A stretch of DNA of 54,231 nt from an uncultured Eubacteriales bacterium (GTDB lineage: Bacteria > Bacillota > Clostridia > Christensenellales > QALW01), in assembly GCA_900552055.1 (NCBI GenBank), contig URYI01000002.1, positions 1-54,231 on the forward strand, read 5' to 3'. Made by a program: the position numbers and the translations under genes. Positions 8,826 through 18,194 of the stretch are shown here, piece by piece (position 1 is the first letter of the stretch; each line of letters opens with the position of its first letter). The notes beneath the pieces were generated by a model. It had not been told where the DNA came from, did not search any database, and saw nothing but the letters and a program-made list of their open reading frames with translations.

Positions 8826-9989
8826 ATGATTCAACCAATATCACAAAATATAAGTAGATATCCAATCTTTAAAAATTCAGCAAAAAAAGATAAATATAAT
8901 ATTCTGGGAAAAAAAGCTGCACTGAGTATTAGCGATGATTTGGATTTTCAGAGAAAAGTCGTTGAACAGAATGAACGTATGATTAAAATAGCAGGAATAT
9001 CTGCAATTCTTCTTTTGACAGCGGCTTATCTGCCTAGTTTAAAAATACTACTTGAGATTTCAAATAACAAAAAACATAAAATGCCTGCTTTAATTAGGGA
9101 TTTTAAATCTTTAGCAAATGATGATAAAGTTATCACGATTGATAATTGTAAAAGCATAAACAAGGATTTAAAATCTATTCTGGAGCGCCAGATTAATTAT
9201 GTTAAAGCGGGCTCTGATGTTGTATCTCAAACGGGAAAACCTCAAGCAAACAACAGGTTATTGTTGTATGGTTCTGTTGGTGTTGGAAAGTCATACTTTG
9301 CAAAGATTTTTGCAAAGTCACTTGATGCAGAATACATGGAAGTAATGTATTCGGATTATAATTCAATGTGGGCAGGAGAAGGAGTTGAAAATTTAAAGAA
9401 AGTATTTGAAAAAATATTGAAAACAGCAGAAAAAAATCCTGATAAAAAGTATGTGGTTACTTTTAATGAAATTGATGCAATGGTTGCACCTGCTGATAAA
9501 GTTGCAGATAAAACAGCAGGTACTCGCTGGGTTAGTATTTTAGAAGAACGTTCAGTATTCTTAAATTATCTTGAAATATTGAAAGAAAAAGCTCCCAACG
9601 TTACTGTAATTGGAACAACAAATATTTCGCCAAAGAATAATGGGCTGGACAGGGCAGCCATGAGCAGGTTTCAAAACCTTGTTGAAGTGCCGTATCCGGA
9701 TAAAGAGTGTTTGTACGAAGCTTTGAAAATGAATTTAGATAAAATAAAAGATAAAGATAAATTTATTTTGGAAAATGATACGCAGCTAAAAGATTTAGCC
9801 CAAAAAATGGCTGATAGAAAGTTTTCGTTTAGGAATTTGGAATATATTGTAAATGATGCCAGAGGGTATCATCTTGATGATAGTGTCAGCGGCAAGAAAA
9901 ATGATTTTAAATTTGAATACCTGAAAAAGGCAGAACAGAATTTAAAACTATCTGATGGTGAATTGGAAAAAACTTCTAACAAAACTTAA
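8826..9989 (+). CDS. Membrane-anchored AAA+ ATPase with altered Walker B
   Basis: A 387-residue protein. The N-terminal 50 residues include I-F-K (14-16), followed by one transmembrane helix (about 54-74) and an AAA+ domain: Walker A G149-S-V-G-V-G-K-S156, Walker B V-V-T-F-N214-E215-I-D217, and an L-D-R-A-A-M-S-R-F arginine-finger region. The C-terminal lid is helical. The usual first Walker B Asp is Asn here, while the catalytic Glu remains, so Mg binding may be weakened. The fold resembles FtsH/Bcs1-type AAA domains but has no protease domain. Role unknown; remodelling of a membrane-associated partner is a reasonable inference. The start has a ribosome binding site (AAGGA). Confidence 0.75.
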   Translation: MIQPISQNISRYPIFKNSAKKDKYNILGKKAALSISDDLDFQRKVVEQNERMIKIAGISAILLLTAAYLPSLKILLEISNNKKHKMPALIRDFKSLANDDKVITIDNCKSINKDLKSILERQINYVKAGSDVVSQTGKPQANNRLLLYGSVGVGKSYFAKIFAKSLDAEYMEVMYSDYNSMWAGEGVENLKKVFEKILKTAEKNPDKKYVVTFNEIDAMVAPADKVADKTAGTRWVSILEERSVFLNYLEILKEKAPNVTVIGTTNISPKNNGLDRAAMSRFQNLVEVPYPDKECLYEALKMNLDKIKDKDKFILENDTQLKDLAQKMADRKFSFRNLEYIVNDARGYHLDDSVSGKKNDFKFEYLKKAEQNLKLSDGELEKTSNKT

Positions 9990-9996
9990 TCCTTTA

Positions 9997-10005
9997 TGCT
10001 AAAAT
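9997..10005 (+). promoter_or_regulatory. Extended -10 promoter element
   Basis: TG-C-TAAAAT, a near-consensus extended -10, lies 24 nt before the ATG at 10030. No clear -35 is seen, as is common for extended -10 promoters. Confidence 0.45.
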
Positions 10006-10029
10006 ATTATAAATTAACGAAGGAGGATT

Positions 10030-10605
10030 ATGTCAGCAGGTTTAGAGTTTGATCCGGGATTTGCACCGTATATTCTGGCGTTTAGAGGTACAGTCGAATA
10101 TCTTTATATGGATATTAACAGGTTTAAAAATCTCTCTCAGAGAAAGATGAAATTCAGACAGTATTATAAAAAATTTCTGGAACTTTTTAATAATAATCTT
10201 GGTTTCTATGTCGGCTGTCTTATGTGGGCAGGATATATTAAAACACAGCCGGAGCAGGATATTCTTAACAATAATTGTCTTGGCGGAGAATATAATGAAG
10301 AAGAAAATATTTCCGATGTTGATTTTATGATTAAATTCCTTGAACTTCTGCCAAAAGATATGAAATACTTTCTTGGAATGGATTATGAAATTAATCCGGA
10401 TGATATAAAGATTTTAGAAATGTACAAAGAGTTTCTGACTATCAATAAGGGGTTTGTAAACTCAAAAAAGAATACTGATATTCTTCTCCCTGCCGGCATG
10501 AAAACTGACGGGGCGGAAAATTTTAAGGACAAGATTGATGAGGTTTTGAAAACTGAAGATTTGTCAAAACTTCTTGAATATAAGGATTTGATATGTCAAA
10601 TATAA
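10030..10605 (+). CDS. Hypothetical protein upstream of adenine deaminase
   Basis: A 191-residue soluble, mostly helical acidic protein that I do not recognise. It has a strong AAGGAGG ribosome binding site before the ATG. Aromatic residues are frequent in the first half (Y-I-L-A-F-R, V-E-Y-L-Y-M-D, F-R-Q-Y-Y-K-K-F). No membrane segment, Cys cluster or catalytic motif is visible. Its last 13 nt overlap the start of ade, which suggests translational coupling and cotranscription with purine salvage. That link says nothing firm about its function. Confidence 0.7.
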   Translation: MSAGLEFDPGFAPYILAFRGTVEYLYMDINRFKNLSQRKMKFRQYYKKFLELFNNNLGFYVGCLMWAGYIKTQPEQDILNNNCLGGEYNEEENISDVDFMIKFLELLPKDMKYFLGMDYEINPDDIKILEMYKEFLTINKGFVNSKKNTDILLPAGMKTDGAENFKDKIDEVLKTEDLSKLLEYKDLICQI

Positions 10606-12314
10606 TTAATGTTGCACGCGGATTTGAAAAAGCAGATTTAGTTATCAAAAATGCAAATATCGTAAATGTTCTCTCAGAAGAAATTCATAAGGCTGATATT
10701 GCAATTGTTGACGGAATTATAGCCGGTATCGGCGAAAACTATTCCGGCGAAAAAGAAATTGATGTCAACGGTGCTTACGTAACTCCGTCATTCATAGACG
10801 GTCACGTTCATCTTGAAAGCACAATGATGCTTCCTTCTGAGTTTGCAAAAGTTGCACTTCCTGCAGGCACTACAACAGTAATTATTGACCCGCATGAAAT
10901 TTCAAATGTATTGGGGCTTCACGGCATTAGCTTTATGCACGAGACTGTTAAAAATCTGCCTCTGGATGTGTATACAATGCTTCCGTCCTGTGTTCCTGCA
11001 ACTCCGTTTGAAACATCAGGGTTTGACCTCAACAGCTATGATTTGTCACTTTTGATTGATAAACCGTGGGTGCTCGGGCTTGCAGAAATGATGAATTTCC
11101 CGGGGGTATTAAATCAGGACAACAATGTTATGGCAAAATTAGAACTTGCTAAATCAAGCGGTAAATGTATAGATGGACATGCACCTTATCTGCACGGTAA
11201 GGATTTATGCGCGTATATTGCCAGCGGAGTTAAGTCTGACCACGAATGCACGACACCTGACGAGGCAATCGAAAAACTAAGGCTCGGTATGTACGTTATG
11301 ATTAGGGAAGGTACAGCCGCGAAGGATTTGGATGCTTTGATGCCTGTCTTGAAAACGTGTAATACCAGAAAGTGTATTTTTGTGACTGATGACAGACACC
11401 CTGCTGATTTAAAAGAACATATAAACGGGATGGTAAGACGTGCTGTAGAAGCCGGAGTAGACCCTGTAAAAGCTGTACAGATAGCAAGTTTAAACACAGC
11501 AGAATATTTTGGCTTGAATAATCTAGGTGCAGTAGCACCGGGGTATAAAGCTGATTTGCTTATTCTGCCTGACCTTAAGAGCTTCAAACCTGATTTGGTT
11601 ATTAAAAATGGTGTTGTTGCAGCAGAGAATGGAAGGTTAATTGCAGAGCTTCCTGAAAATGAAGCACTTGCAGTGAGAAACTCGGTTAATGTAAGATGGA
11701 TTACGCCTGAGGATTTCAGAATTGAAGCTAAAGGCTCAAAAGTAACTGCATTAGAAGTTATTCCGCATCAGCTGATTACAAAATCTGTAGTTTCGGAAGT
11801 TAAGATTGAAGATGGAAATGCAGTAAGCAATGTTGATAACGATACTTTGAAAATATGTGTAATAGAAAGACACAGAGCTACAGGAAATATCGGTAAAGGG
11901 TTTGTTAAAGGGTTTAATCTGAAATGCGGCGCAATTGCCTCTACGGTTGCTCACGATTCTCATAATATGATTGTTATCGGTACAAACGATGCTGATATGT
12001 ATGCTGCAGCGGTTGCATTGATTAAGTGCAAAGGCGGTAAAGTAGTTGTAAAAGACGGAGAGGTTATCTCTGAACTACCGCTTCCGATAGCCGGTTTGAT
12101 GTCAGACAGGGATTTTGATTACGTTGTAAATAAGTGTGAAGAACTCAATAAGACTGCGCATTCAATAGGCTGCAAGATTGAAGACCCGTTTATGACTATG
12201 GGATTTTTGTCATTGCCTGTAATTCCTGAATTGAAAGTGACTGACAAAGGTGTATTTGACACAAATAAGTTTGATTTTATTGATATTTTTGAAAAAGCAG
12301 TTGTTGAAGTCTAA
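10593..12314 (+). CDS. ade: Adenine deaminase
   Basis: A 573-residue amidohydrolase-superfamily enzyme that converts adenine to hypoxanthine and ammonia in purine salvage. The N-terminal beta domain leads into the metal site F-I-D-G-H-V-H-L-E-S-T (about residues 66-76). D-P-H-E-I, a D-G-H-A-P motif, S-D-H-E-C, and D-D-R-H-P follow in the order expected for Ade. The C-terminal half holds R-H-x-A-T-G-N-I-G-K-G-F and A-H-D-S-H-N, which are family hallmarks. The length matches typical Ade (about 570-600). It overlaps the upstream hypothetical gene by 13 nt, and an AAGGA ribosome binding site lies inside that gene. Confidence 0.97.
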   Translation: MSNIINVARGFEKADLVIKNANIVNVLSEEIHKADIAIVDGIIAGIGENYSGEKEIDVNGAYVTPSFIDGHVHLESTMMLPSEFAKVALPAGTTTVIIDPHEISNVLGLHGISFMHETVKNLPLDVYTMLPSCVPATPFETSGFDLNSYDLSLLIDKPWVLGLAEMMNFPGVLNQDNNVMAKLELAKSSGKCIDGHAPYLHGKDLCAYIASGVKSDHECTTPDEAIEKLRLGMYVMIREGTAAKDLDALMPVLKTCNTRKCIFVTDDRHPADLKEHINGMVRRAVEAGVDPVKAVQIASLNTAEYFGLNNLGAVAPGYKADLLILPDLKSFKPDLVIKNGVVAAENGRLIAELPENEALAVRNSVNVRWITPEDFRIEAKGSKVTALEVIPHQLITKSVVSEVKIEDGNAVSNVDNDTLKICVIERHRATGNIGKGFVKGFNLKCGAIASTVAHDSHNMIVIGTNDADMYAAAVALIKCKGGKVVVKDGEVISELPLPIAGLMSDRDFDYVVNKCEELNKTAHSIGCKIEDPFMTMGFLSLPVIPELKVTDKGVFDTNKFDFIDIFEKAVVEV

Positions 12315-12341
12315 ATCTCTTTCATTTATAATAATTCCATT

Positions 12342-14144
12342 ATGAAATACAGGGACAATGTAAGAAATTTTTGCATTATTGCACATATAGACCACGGAAA
12401 ATCAACTTTAGCCGATAGATTGCTGGAAGCAACAGGTACAATCGCAGAACGCGACATGCAGGCGCAGCTTTTGGATACAATGGATATCGAACGCGAACGC
12501 GGAATTACAATTAAGCTGAATGCCGCAAGAATGAATTACAGGGCTAAAGATGGAAAAGATTATATCTTTAACCTTATTGATACCCCGGGTCACGTTGATT
12601 TCTCATACGAAGTTTCACGTTCGCTCGCTGCGTGCGAAGGTGCACTTTTGATAGTGGACGCAACGCAGGGTGTTGAAGCTCAAACGCTTGCTAATGTTTA
12701 TATGGCAATCGAACAGAATTTGGAAATTATTCCGGTTATTAACAAGATTGACCTTCCTTCTGCCGATGTGGACAGAGTTAAGGAAGAGATTGAGGAAATT
12801 CTCGGAATTGATACCTCAATGGCAATTCCTGTGAGTGCAAAAACAGGGCTTAACATAGGCGAAGTTCTTGAAGCAATTGTAAAATTTGTACCGCCTCCTG
12901 CAGATACAAGCGAAAAACCTTTACGTGCACTCGTTTTTGACAGTGCGTACGACCCGTATCTTGGAACATTATGTTTCTTTAAAATTATGGACGGAAAAAT
13001 GAAACTCGGGGATAAAGTAAAGTTTATGGCTTCCGGAAAAGAGTATGAAATTGTCGAACTTGGATATCTCACACCGCACAGGGTTCAGGTAGAAGAGCTT
13101 GTTTGCGGTGATGTAGGATATTTCGCAGGTTCAATCAAAGAAATTACGCGATTTGTAGGCGATACAGTAACTCATGTTGATGCCCCTGCATCAGAGCCTT
13201 TACCGGGTTACAAGGAAGCTCTTCCTATGGTGTTCTCAGGACTTTATCCTGTTGATAATGAGGACTATCATGAACTCAAAGAAGCTCTGGAAAAACTTAA
13301 GCTGAGCGACAGCTCTATTACTTTTGAGCCGGAAACATCAAGCGCTCTCGGATTTGGATTTAGATGCGGTTTCTTAGGGATGCTGCATATGGAAATTGCA
13401 CAGGAAAGACTGGAAAGGGAATATGATCTTTCTATCGTAACTACTGCGCCATCTGTAGTTTATAAGGTGCATAAGACTAACGGTGAGGTTGTGGAAATCG
13501 ACAACCCTGCTAACCTTCCTGCCGCTCAATATCGTGATTATATTGAAGAACCGTATGTGAAAGTTTCTATTATTACTCCAAACGATTATGTAGGTACACT
13601 AATGGATTTGTGCCAGACAAAACGCGGTATTTTTATTAACATGAACTATCTTGATAAAGTTCGTGTTGATTTGATTTATCATTTACCGCTTAGTGAAGTT
13701 ATTACAGACTTCTATGACCAGCTTAAATCGCGCTCAAAAGGATATGCAAGTTTGGATTACGAATTTGAAGATTACAAACGCTCAAAACTTATCAAACTTG
13801 ATGTTATGCTTGCAGGAGAAGTAGTTGACGCTCTTTCCGTAATATGTCATGAAGATAATGCATATTATATTGGGCAAAAACTTACGGAAAAATTGAAAAC
13901 AATTATTCCTCGCCAGATGTTTGAAGTTCCTATTCAGGCTGCAATTGGCGGAAGAGTAATCGCAAGAACAAATATAAAAGCTCTTAGAAAAAGTGTTCTT
14001 GATAAGTGTTACGGCGGTGATATTACACGTAAACGCAAGCTTCTTGAAAAACAGAAAAAAGGTAAAAAACGAATGAAAGCTATCGGACGTGTTGAAGTTC
14101 CGCAAGAAGCTTTCATGGCTGTGCTGAGCCTCGAAGAAGAATAA
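12342..14144 (+). CDS. lepA: Elongation factor 4 (LepA), ribosomal back-translocation GTPase
   Basis: A 600-residue translational GTPase of standard LepA length. G1 A-H-I-D-H-G-K-S-T sits at about residues 14-22. Switch residues R-E-R-G-I-T-I-K, G3 D-T-P-G-H, G4 N-K-I-D and G5 S-A-K-T follow. The EF-G-like domains III and V are followed by the LepA-specific C-terminal domain with [16 protein letters not shown]. It acts on stalled ribosomes and in ribosome assembly. It lies 27 nt after ade in the same direction. Confidence 0.98.
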   Translation: MKYRDNVRNFCIIAHIDHGKSTLADRLLEATGTIAERDMQAQLLDTMDIERERGITIKLNAARMNYRAKDGKDYIFNLIDTPGHVDFSYEVSRSLAACEGALLIVDATQGVEAQTLANVYMAIEQNLEIIPVINKIDLPSADVDRVKEEIEEILGIDTSMAIPVSAKTGLNIGEVLEAIVKFVPPPADTSEKPLRALVFDSAYDPYLGTLCFFKIMDGKMKLGDKVKFMASGKEYEIVELGYLTPHRVQVEELVCGDVGYFAGSIKEITRFVGDTVTHVDAPASEPLPGYKEALPMVFSGLYPVDNEDYHELKEALEKLKLSDSSITFEPETSSALGFGFRCGFLGMLHMEIAQERLEREYDLSIVTTAPSVVYKVHKTNGEVVEIDNPANLPAAQYRDYIEEPYVKVSIITPNDYVGTLMDLCQTKRGIFINMNYLDKVRVDLIYHLPLSEVITDFYDQLKSRSKGYASLDYEFEDYKRSKLIKLDVMLAGEVVDALSVICHEDNAYYIGQKLTEKLKTIIPRQMFEVPIQAAIGGRVIARTNIKALRKSVLDKCYGGDITRKRKLLEKQKKGKKRMKAIGRVEVPQEAFMAVLSLEEE

Positions 14145-14148
14145 AAAA

Positions 14149-14319
14149 TTATTTCTTGATAATATAATTCGGAGTACTGTCCTTTGTAAAGTTCAGCAGA
14201 TTTGTGTGGGAATCGTGTACTTTTGCGTTGAATTTATATTTTAAAGCTTTTTTCAGCGGATTTGTATGCCCCTGTGCGCTGACAAATTTAGACAGCAATG
14301 GTGAAATACTGCTAATCAT
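14149..14319 (-). CDS. Small basic hypothetical protein
   Basis: A 56-residue basic protein starting M-I-S-S-I-S-P-L-L and ending I-I-K-K. A longer frame extends upstream to 14388, but I chose the ATG at 14319 because it alone has a good ribosome binding site (AAAGGAT) at the right distance. It has no Cys, membrane segment or known motif. It converges on lepA with a 4-nt gap. I do not recognise a family. Confidence 0.5.
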   Translation of the reverse strand: MISSISPLLSKFVSAQGHTNPLKKALKYKFNAKVHDSHTNLLNFTKDSTPNYIIKK

Positions 14320-14462
14320 TTTATGTATATCCTTTCGGGTAGTGTATAAATCCTCCCCTCTAAAGAGGTGTTCTTTTATTTTAATCAAAAAAAAATAAAA
14401 TGTAAAGATTTTTTAAAAAATCTAAGCTTACTGGTCGAAAGAGTATGTATTTAGTATACCCG

Positions 14463-14491
14463 TTGCGTGACGTCTTGGTTTATGTTATCCT
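14463..14491 (+). promoter_or_regulatory. Promoter for efp (extended -10)
   Basis: TTGCGT (14463-14468), a 17-nt spacer, then TG-T-TATCCT (-10 at 14486-14491), including the recurring 9-mer TTATGTTAT at 14480. The efp start is 43 nt downstream with a good AAGGAG site. The remaining gap from 14320 to 14462 holds only AT-rich sequence and a short CCTCT/AGAGG hairpin. Confidence 0.6.
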
Positions 14492-14533
14492 TTAGGAAAA
14501 TGAATAGTATAAACATTATAATAAGGAGCGCGT

Positions 14534-15091
14534 ATGATTTCAGTAAACGATTTAAAGAATGGCTTGACACTTGAGCTTGATAACGGCTTGTGGAGCGTTG
14601 TTGAATTTTTACACGTAAAACCTGGTAAAGGTGCAGCTTTCGTTAGAACTAAGCTTAAAAACGTAGAAAGCGGAAACGTTATAGAAAAAACTTTTAGAGC
14701 CGGTGAAAAAGTAGCTAAAGCCATGCTTGACCGTAGAGAAATGCAATACTTATATAAAGAAGGCAAAGATTACGTTATGATGGATAACGAAACCTATGAA
14801 CAGATTCAATTGACAGAAGATCAGGTTGGCGATGGTATAAAATACCTTAAGGAAAACATGATTGTTCAGGTTCTTAAACATGATACAAGAATTATTGGTG
14901 TTGATATTCCGGCACACGTTGAGTTGGAAGTTGTTGATACTCCGCCGGCTGAAAAGGGCAATACTGCTCAGGGCGGTACAAAACCTGCTACACTTGAAAC
15001 AGGTGCTGTAGTTCAGGTTCCGTTCTTTGTTTCTAACGGTGATGTAATCAGAGTCGACACCAGAAGCAACGAATATTTGGATAGATGCTAG
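14534..15091 (+). CDS. efp: Elongation factor P
   Basis: A 185-residue protein of typical EF-P length. The N-terminal KOW-like domain carries the loop H-V-K-P-G-K-G-A-A (about residues 28-36), whose central Lys is the site modified in many bacteria. The C-terminal OB-fold ends [19 protein letters not shown] relieves ribosome stalling at polyproline. It heads the efp-accB-accC cluster, an order shared by many bacteria including cyanobacteria. No modification gene is nearby. Confidence 0.98.
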   Translation: MISVNDLKNGLTLELDNGLWSVVEFLHVKPGKGAAFVRTKLKNVESGNVIEKTFRAGEKVAKAMLDRREMQYLYKEGKDYVMMDNETYEQIQLTEDQVGDGIKYLKENMIVQVLKHDTRIIGVDIPAHVELEVVDTPPAEKGNTAQGGTKPATLETGAVVQVPFFVSNGDVIRVDTRSNEYLDRC

Positions 15092-15127
15092 AGCGTCTTT
15101 AGTCGAGAAACTAAAAAGGAAAAGATT

Positions 15128-15583
15128 ATGAAGTTTGAATCAGATTATATAGAAAAATTAGCAAAAATAATTGCAGATAACGGCTTGACAGAAATTTCGC
15201 TGGAAGACGGCGAACAGGCAATTACAATCAGAAAAGATTTACCGGAAGTTAATATGGTAGCATCTGCACCGGCAGCAATGCCTGCTGCTGTCCCAGCTGC
15301 TGCACCGGCTTCATCTCCAGCTGCTGAAGCAAAACCTGCGGAAGCAAAAGGAAAAGCTATAACTTCACCGATGGTAGGTACTTTCTATGCAGCATCTTCT
15401 CCAGAAGCTGCACCGTTTGTCGAGGTTGGGTCTACTGTTAATGTCGGTGACGTTGTTTGTATTATTGAAGCAATGAAGTTGATGAATGAAATTAAGTCAG
15501 AACAGGCTGGAAAAGTTGTTCAAATCTGTGTTAAAAACGGTGACCCTATTGAATTCGGTCAAGTTTTAATGTATGTGGAATAG
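15128..15583 (+). CDS. accB: Biotin carboxyl carrier protein of acetyl-CoA carboxylase
   Basis: A 151-residue BCCP. The N-terminal helical part interacts with AccC. An Ala/Pro-rich linker (about residues 45-75) leads into the biotinyl domain, with the biotin-accepting lysine in E-A-M-K-L-M-N-E near residue 117. It carries CO2 from biotin carboxylase to the carboxyltransferase in the first step of fatty-acid synthesis. It lies 36 nt after efp, and accC follows. Confidence 0.97.
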   Translation: MKFESDYIEKLAKIIADNGLTEISLEDGEQAITIRKDLPEVNMVASAPAAMPAAVPAAAPASSPAAEAKPAEAKGKAITSPMVGTFYAASSPEAAPFVEVGSTVNVGDVVCIIEAMKLMNEIKSEQAGKVVQICVKNGDPIEFGQVLMYVE

Positions 15584-15599
15584 AGTTTAACGATTGAGA

Positions 15600-15641
15600 A
15601 GTTTAGGAGTTGAGAACAGATTATGTCTCAACTTTTAAACT
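15600..15641 (+). promoter_or_regulatory. Hairpin between accB and accC
   Basis: Perfect 8-bp stem AGTTGAGA (15608-15615) / TCTCAACT (15626-15633), extended by AGTTT (15600-15604) / AAACT (15637-15641). It ends just before the accC ribosome binding site (AGGGA). There is no T-run, so it is probably not a terminator. It may set the accB:accC ratio by processing, by stabilising the accB end or by masking translation. Confidence 0.45.
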
Positions 15642-15655
15642 ATAGGGAATTAAAT

Positions 15656-17020
15656 ATGTTTAAAAGAGTATTAATAGCCAATAGAGGTGAAATAGCAGTA
15701 AGAGTTATAAGAGCGTGCAGGGAGCTTGGTATCCCTACTGTTGCGGTGTATTCGCAGGCTGATGCAAAATCTCTTCATGTAAGACTTGCAACAGACGCAT
15801 ATTGTATAGGTCCTGCTCCTAGTGCGCAGAGCTATTTAAGCATTCCTGCAATCATTTCTACAGCGTTAATGACAGGATGTGATGCAATTCATCCGGGGTA
15901 CGGTTTTATGTCTGAAAGAGCAGATTTTGTTGATATTTGTACCGAGCACGGTATAAAATTCATCGGGCCTTCTGCTGACTCTATGAGAAAAATGGGCGAC
16001 AAGGCAACTGCAAGAAAGACAATGATTGAAAATGATGTTCCTGTAACTCCGGGTACAGGTCTTTTGGAATCATTAGAGCAGGCAAGAGAATTCGCTCATA
16101 AGGCAGGTTATCCGATTATCCTGAAAGCTACTGCCGGCGGCGGCGGAAAGGGTATGAGAATTGTTCGAAGCGATGATGAGTTAGAATCAAATATGAACCT
16201 TTGCCAGATGGAAGCAGAAAAATTCTTTGGCAATCCGGGGATTTATGCAGAAAAATTCTTAGAAAATCCTAGACATATTGAGGTTCAAATACTTGGTGAT
16301 TCATTTGGCAACGTAATTCACCTTGGCGAAAGAGATTGTTCAATTCAAAGACGTCATCAGAAACTTTTGGAAGAAGCTCCTTCTCCGGCTATTGACGAAA
16401 AGACAAGAAAAGAAATGGGTGCTGCTGCTGTTCGTGCTGCTAAGGCTATCGGATATGAAGGTGCAGGAACCTGCGAATTTCTTCTTGACCACGACGGCAA
16501 ATGGTATTTTATGGAGATGAATACAAGGGTTCAGGTTGAACATTGTGTTACTGAAATGATTTCTCAGATTGATATTGTAAGAGAACAGATACTCGTAGCT
16601 TCTGGTAAGAAGCTTGGTTACACTCAGGACGATGTACTGTTGAGGGGACATGCAATTGAGTGCCGTATTAATGCTGAGGATCCTGATCATGACTTTATGC
16701 CGTGCCCTGGAAAAATTGACGGATATTTTGCTCCGGGAGGATTTGGCATAAGAGTTGATTCTCATGTGTATCCGGGATATTCAATTCCGCCTTATTATGA
16801 TTCAATGATTGGAAAATTAATCTGCTGGGGTGAAAATAGAAACGAAGCCAGACGCAGAATGTATCAGGCATTGAAAGAGTATGTTGTGACAGGTATTAAA
16901 ACTACAATACCTTTCCATCAGCAGATTGTAGAAGACGAAGTCTTTATGAGCGGAAACTTTAATACCGGATTTATTGAAGATTTCTACAAACGTCAGGGCA
17001 AAGAATTTAAATCTGAATAA
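15656..17020 (+). CDS. accC: Biotin carboxylase subunit of acetyl-CoA carboxylase
   Basis: A 454-residue ATP-grasp enzyme that carboxylates the biotin on AccB. It begins M-F-K-R-V-L-I-A-N-R-G-E-I-A, the standard AccC N-terminus. I therefore chose the ATG at 15656, which has an AGGGA site, over an ATG 33 nt upstream that has none. The glycine-rich ATP lid K-A-T-A-G-G-G-G-K-G-M, the E-x-x-x-x-N-P-R-H-I-E-V-Q segment, M-E-M-N-T-R-V-Q-V-E-H and the catalytic R-x-x-A-E-D region are all present. The length is normal. Confidence 0.98.
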   Translation: MFKRVLIANRGEIAVRVIRACRELGIPTVAVYSQADAKSLHVRLATDAYCIGPAPSAQSYLSIPAIISTALMTGCDAIHPGYGFMSERADFVDICTEHGIKFIGPSADSMRKMGDKATARKTMIENDVPVTPGTGLLESLEQAREFAHKAGYPIILKATAGGGGKGMRIVRSDDELESNMNLCQMEAEKFFGNPGIYAEKFLENPRHIEVQILGDSFGNVIHLGERDCSIQRRHQKLLEEAPSPAIDEKTRKEMGAAAVRAAKAIGYEGAGTCEFLLDHDGKWYFMEMNTRVQVEHCVTEMISQIDIVREQILVASGKKLGYTQDDVLLRGHAIECRINAEDPDHDFMPCPGKIDGYFAPGGFGIRVDSHVYPGYSIPPYYDSMIGKLICWGENRNEARRRMYQALKEYVVTGIKTTIPFHQQIVEDEVFMSGNFNTGFIEDFYKRQGKEFKSE

Positions 17021-17023
17021 AAA

Positions 17024-17057
17024 ATTAACGGGTGAGATATTTATCTCACCCGTTAAT
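17024..17057 (-). terminator. Strong terminator hairpin between convergent genes
   Basis: A 15-bp perfect inverted repeat (17024-17038 and 17043-17057) around a short loop. The T-run lies on the minus-strand side, so it mainly terminates the leftward gene ending at 17053. It may also end the accC transcript. Confidence 0.75.
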
Positions 17058-17728
17058 TACAAGTTTCTGTTTGACTAATAATATTAAAACCGTCTTTATC
17101 GTACTTGTATTCTACTGTCATTTTTTTGCCATTAATGTCAGTTCGAACTTTTTTGGTTATTGAACCGCTTTTGTTATAGAATTTTTCTACATTGTTAGTT
17201 TTGATGTTTTCAACGGGTTTGGTTTGTGGCTGGGGGGGTTTTTTGTGAAACCGGCATTTGTTCATTCGTTGGTACCGGAGTTTGTTCTCCTGATTGAGGT
17301 TTTGTAGCGGTTTTAGCTTTTATACTCATCTTGGCGGCGCATTGTCTGATACCCAGCAATGCCAAAATAGATACGCCGGTTTCAACCCCGCCATCCATTG
17401 CTTTTTCCATCGCTTGAACCGCTTCTTCGTGTGTTTTTGCATTGCAATATTCTTTTTTTCCTTCAAGAACTTTACTTGTGCCTTTGTAAGCAGTATATGT
17501 ACCAAGAGCAGCTCCGCCGGTTAAGGCTATAGCAGGGCCTACTCCAGGAATTGCGGCAACAGCAGCAAATCCTGCAATTGTACCTGCAGTAGTTAAAGTT
17601 CTTGTTAAGCTTAAACCATTTTCATCGCAAAACATTCCTTTTACGAAGTTTTTTGCACTTTTTAAACCTATTTTGCCAATTTCTTCCCAGGATAATTCTG
17701 CCCTGCCATACAACCTGAATAATCCCAT
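17053..17728 (-). pseudogene. Glycine-zipper membrane protein interrupted by a 1-nt shift
   Basis: Two overlapping frames fit one protein of about 224 residues. The upstream frame (17210-17728, 172 residues) has a cytoplasmic-looking N-terminus, a Gly/Ala-rich hydrophobic stretch (about residues 45-75: A-G-T-I-A-G-F-A-A-V-A, then G-P-A-I-A-L-T-G-G-A-A-L-G), and a Pro/Gln/Thr-rich tail. The downstream frame (17053-17265) supplies P-Q-P-Q-T-K-P-V followed by a soluble domain rich in Lys, Asp and Tyr with the repeat-like pattern Y-x-K-D-G. They would be continuous if the C7 run (G7 on the plus strand, 17232-17238) had six bases. This may be an indel in the assembly, slippage-based on/off switching or true decay. 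No function is assigned. Confidence 0.6.
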
Positions 17729-17897
17729 AACTTGTTTTTTGATGTGTCAACTTCTTTTGCAACTTTCTGCAGATACTCATTTTTAATAGAGTTCAAGACA
17801 ACAGGGAAAAGTTGGAACAGATTTGTAAAATCATGAGAGATTTAATCGATTAATTGCATGAAATTTCTGGGGGAGTTATAATTAATTTATATTCTAT

Positions 17898-17969
17898 GCG
17901 GATGTAATTCAGTGGTAGAATGCAACCTTCCCAAGGTTGACGTCGCGGGTTCGAGTCCCGTCGTCCGCT
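17898..17969 (+). tRNA. tRNA-Gly (anticodon CCC)
   Basis: Cloverleaf of 72 nt. The acceptor GCGGATG pairs with CGTCCGC, with one G-T wobble. The D-arm contains AGTGGTAGAAT, the anticodon stem CAACC/GGTTG encloses the loop TTCCCAA, and the T-arm contains GGTTCGAGTCC. CCA is not encoded. It has the body of a Gly tRNA, with CCC in place of the common GCC. Confidence 0.93.
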
Positions 17970-17972
17970 AAT

Positions 17973-18004
17973 AAAAAAGAGTCACGAAAGCGGCTCTTTT
18001 TTAT
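17973..18004 (+). terminator. Rho-independent terminator after tRNA-Gly
   Basis: AAAAAAGAG (17973-17981) pairs with CTCTTTTTT (17994-18002), followed by TT. It directly follows the tRNA. From 18005 to about 18190 I see only AT-rich sequence without a gene, probably the junction between host DNA and the transposon. Confidence 0.75.
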
Positions 18005-18194
18005 TTGAATTAGCAAAATATATTTTTAGGCGTTTTAAATCTGTATGAATATTAATGCTGGCAACAGAAAACAACTTGTTTTTAATGGTTATTATAGGTT
18101 TTCAGGACAGTTTAGATGCGTTTATATTGGCTATGATGCCGAGTTGTTGCTAGTTTGAGGCATATTTATAGAGTAGAGATTTGCCGGACTTTTC

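Noticed and set aside
15623..15655. ATG 33 nt upstream of accC
   Set aside because: It has no ribosome binding site and lies in the hairpin; the protein family begins at the later ATG.
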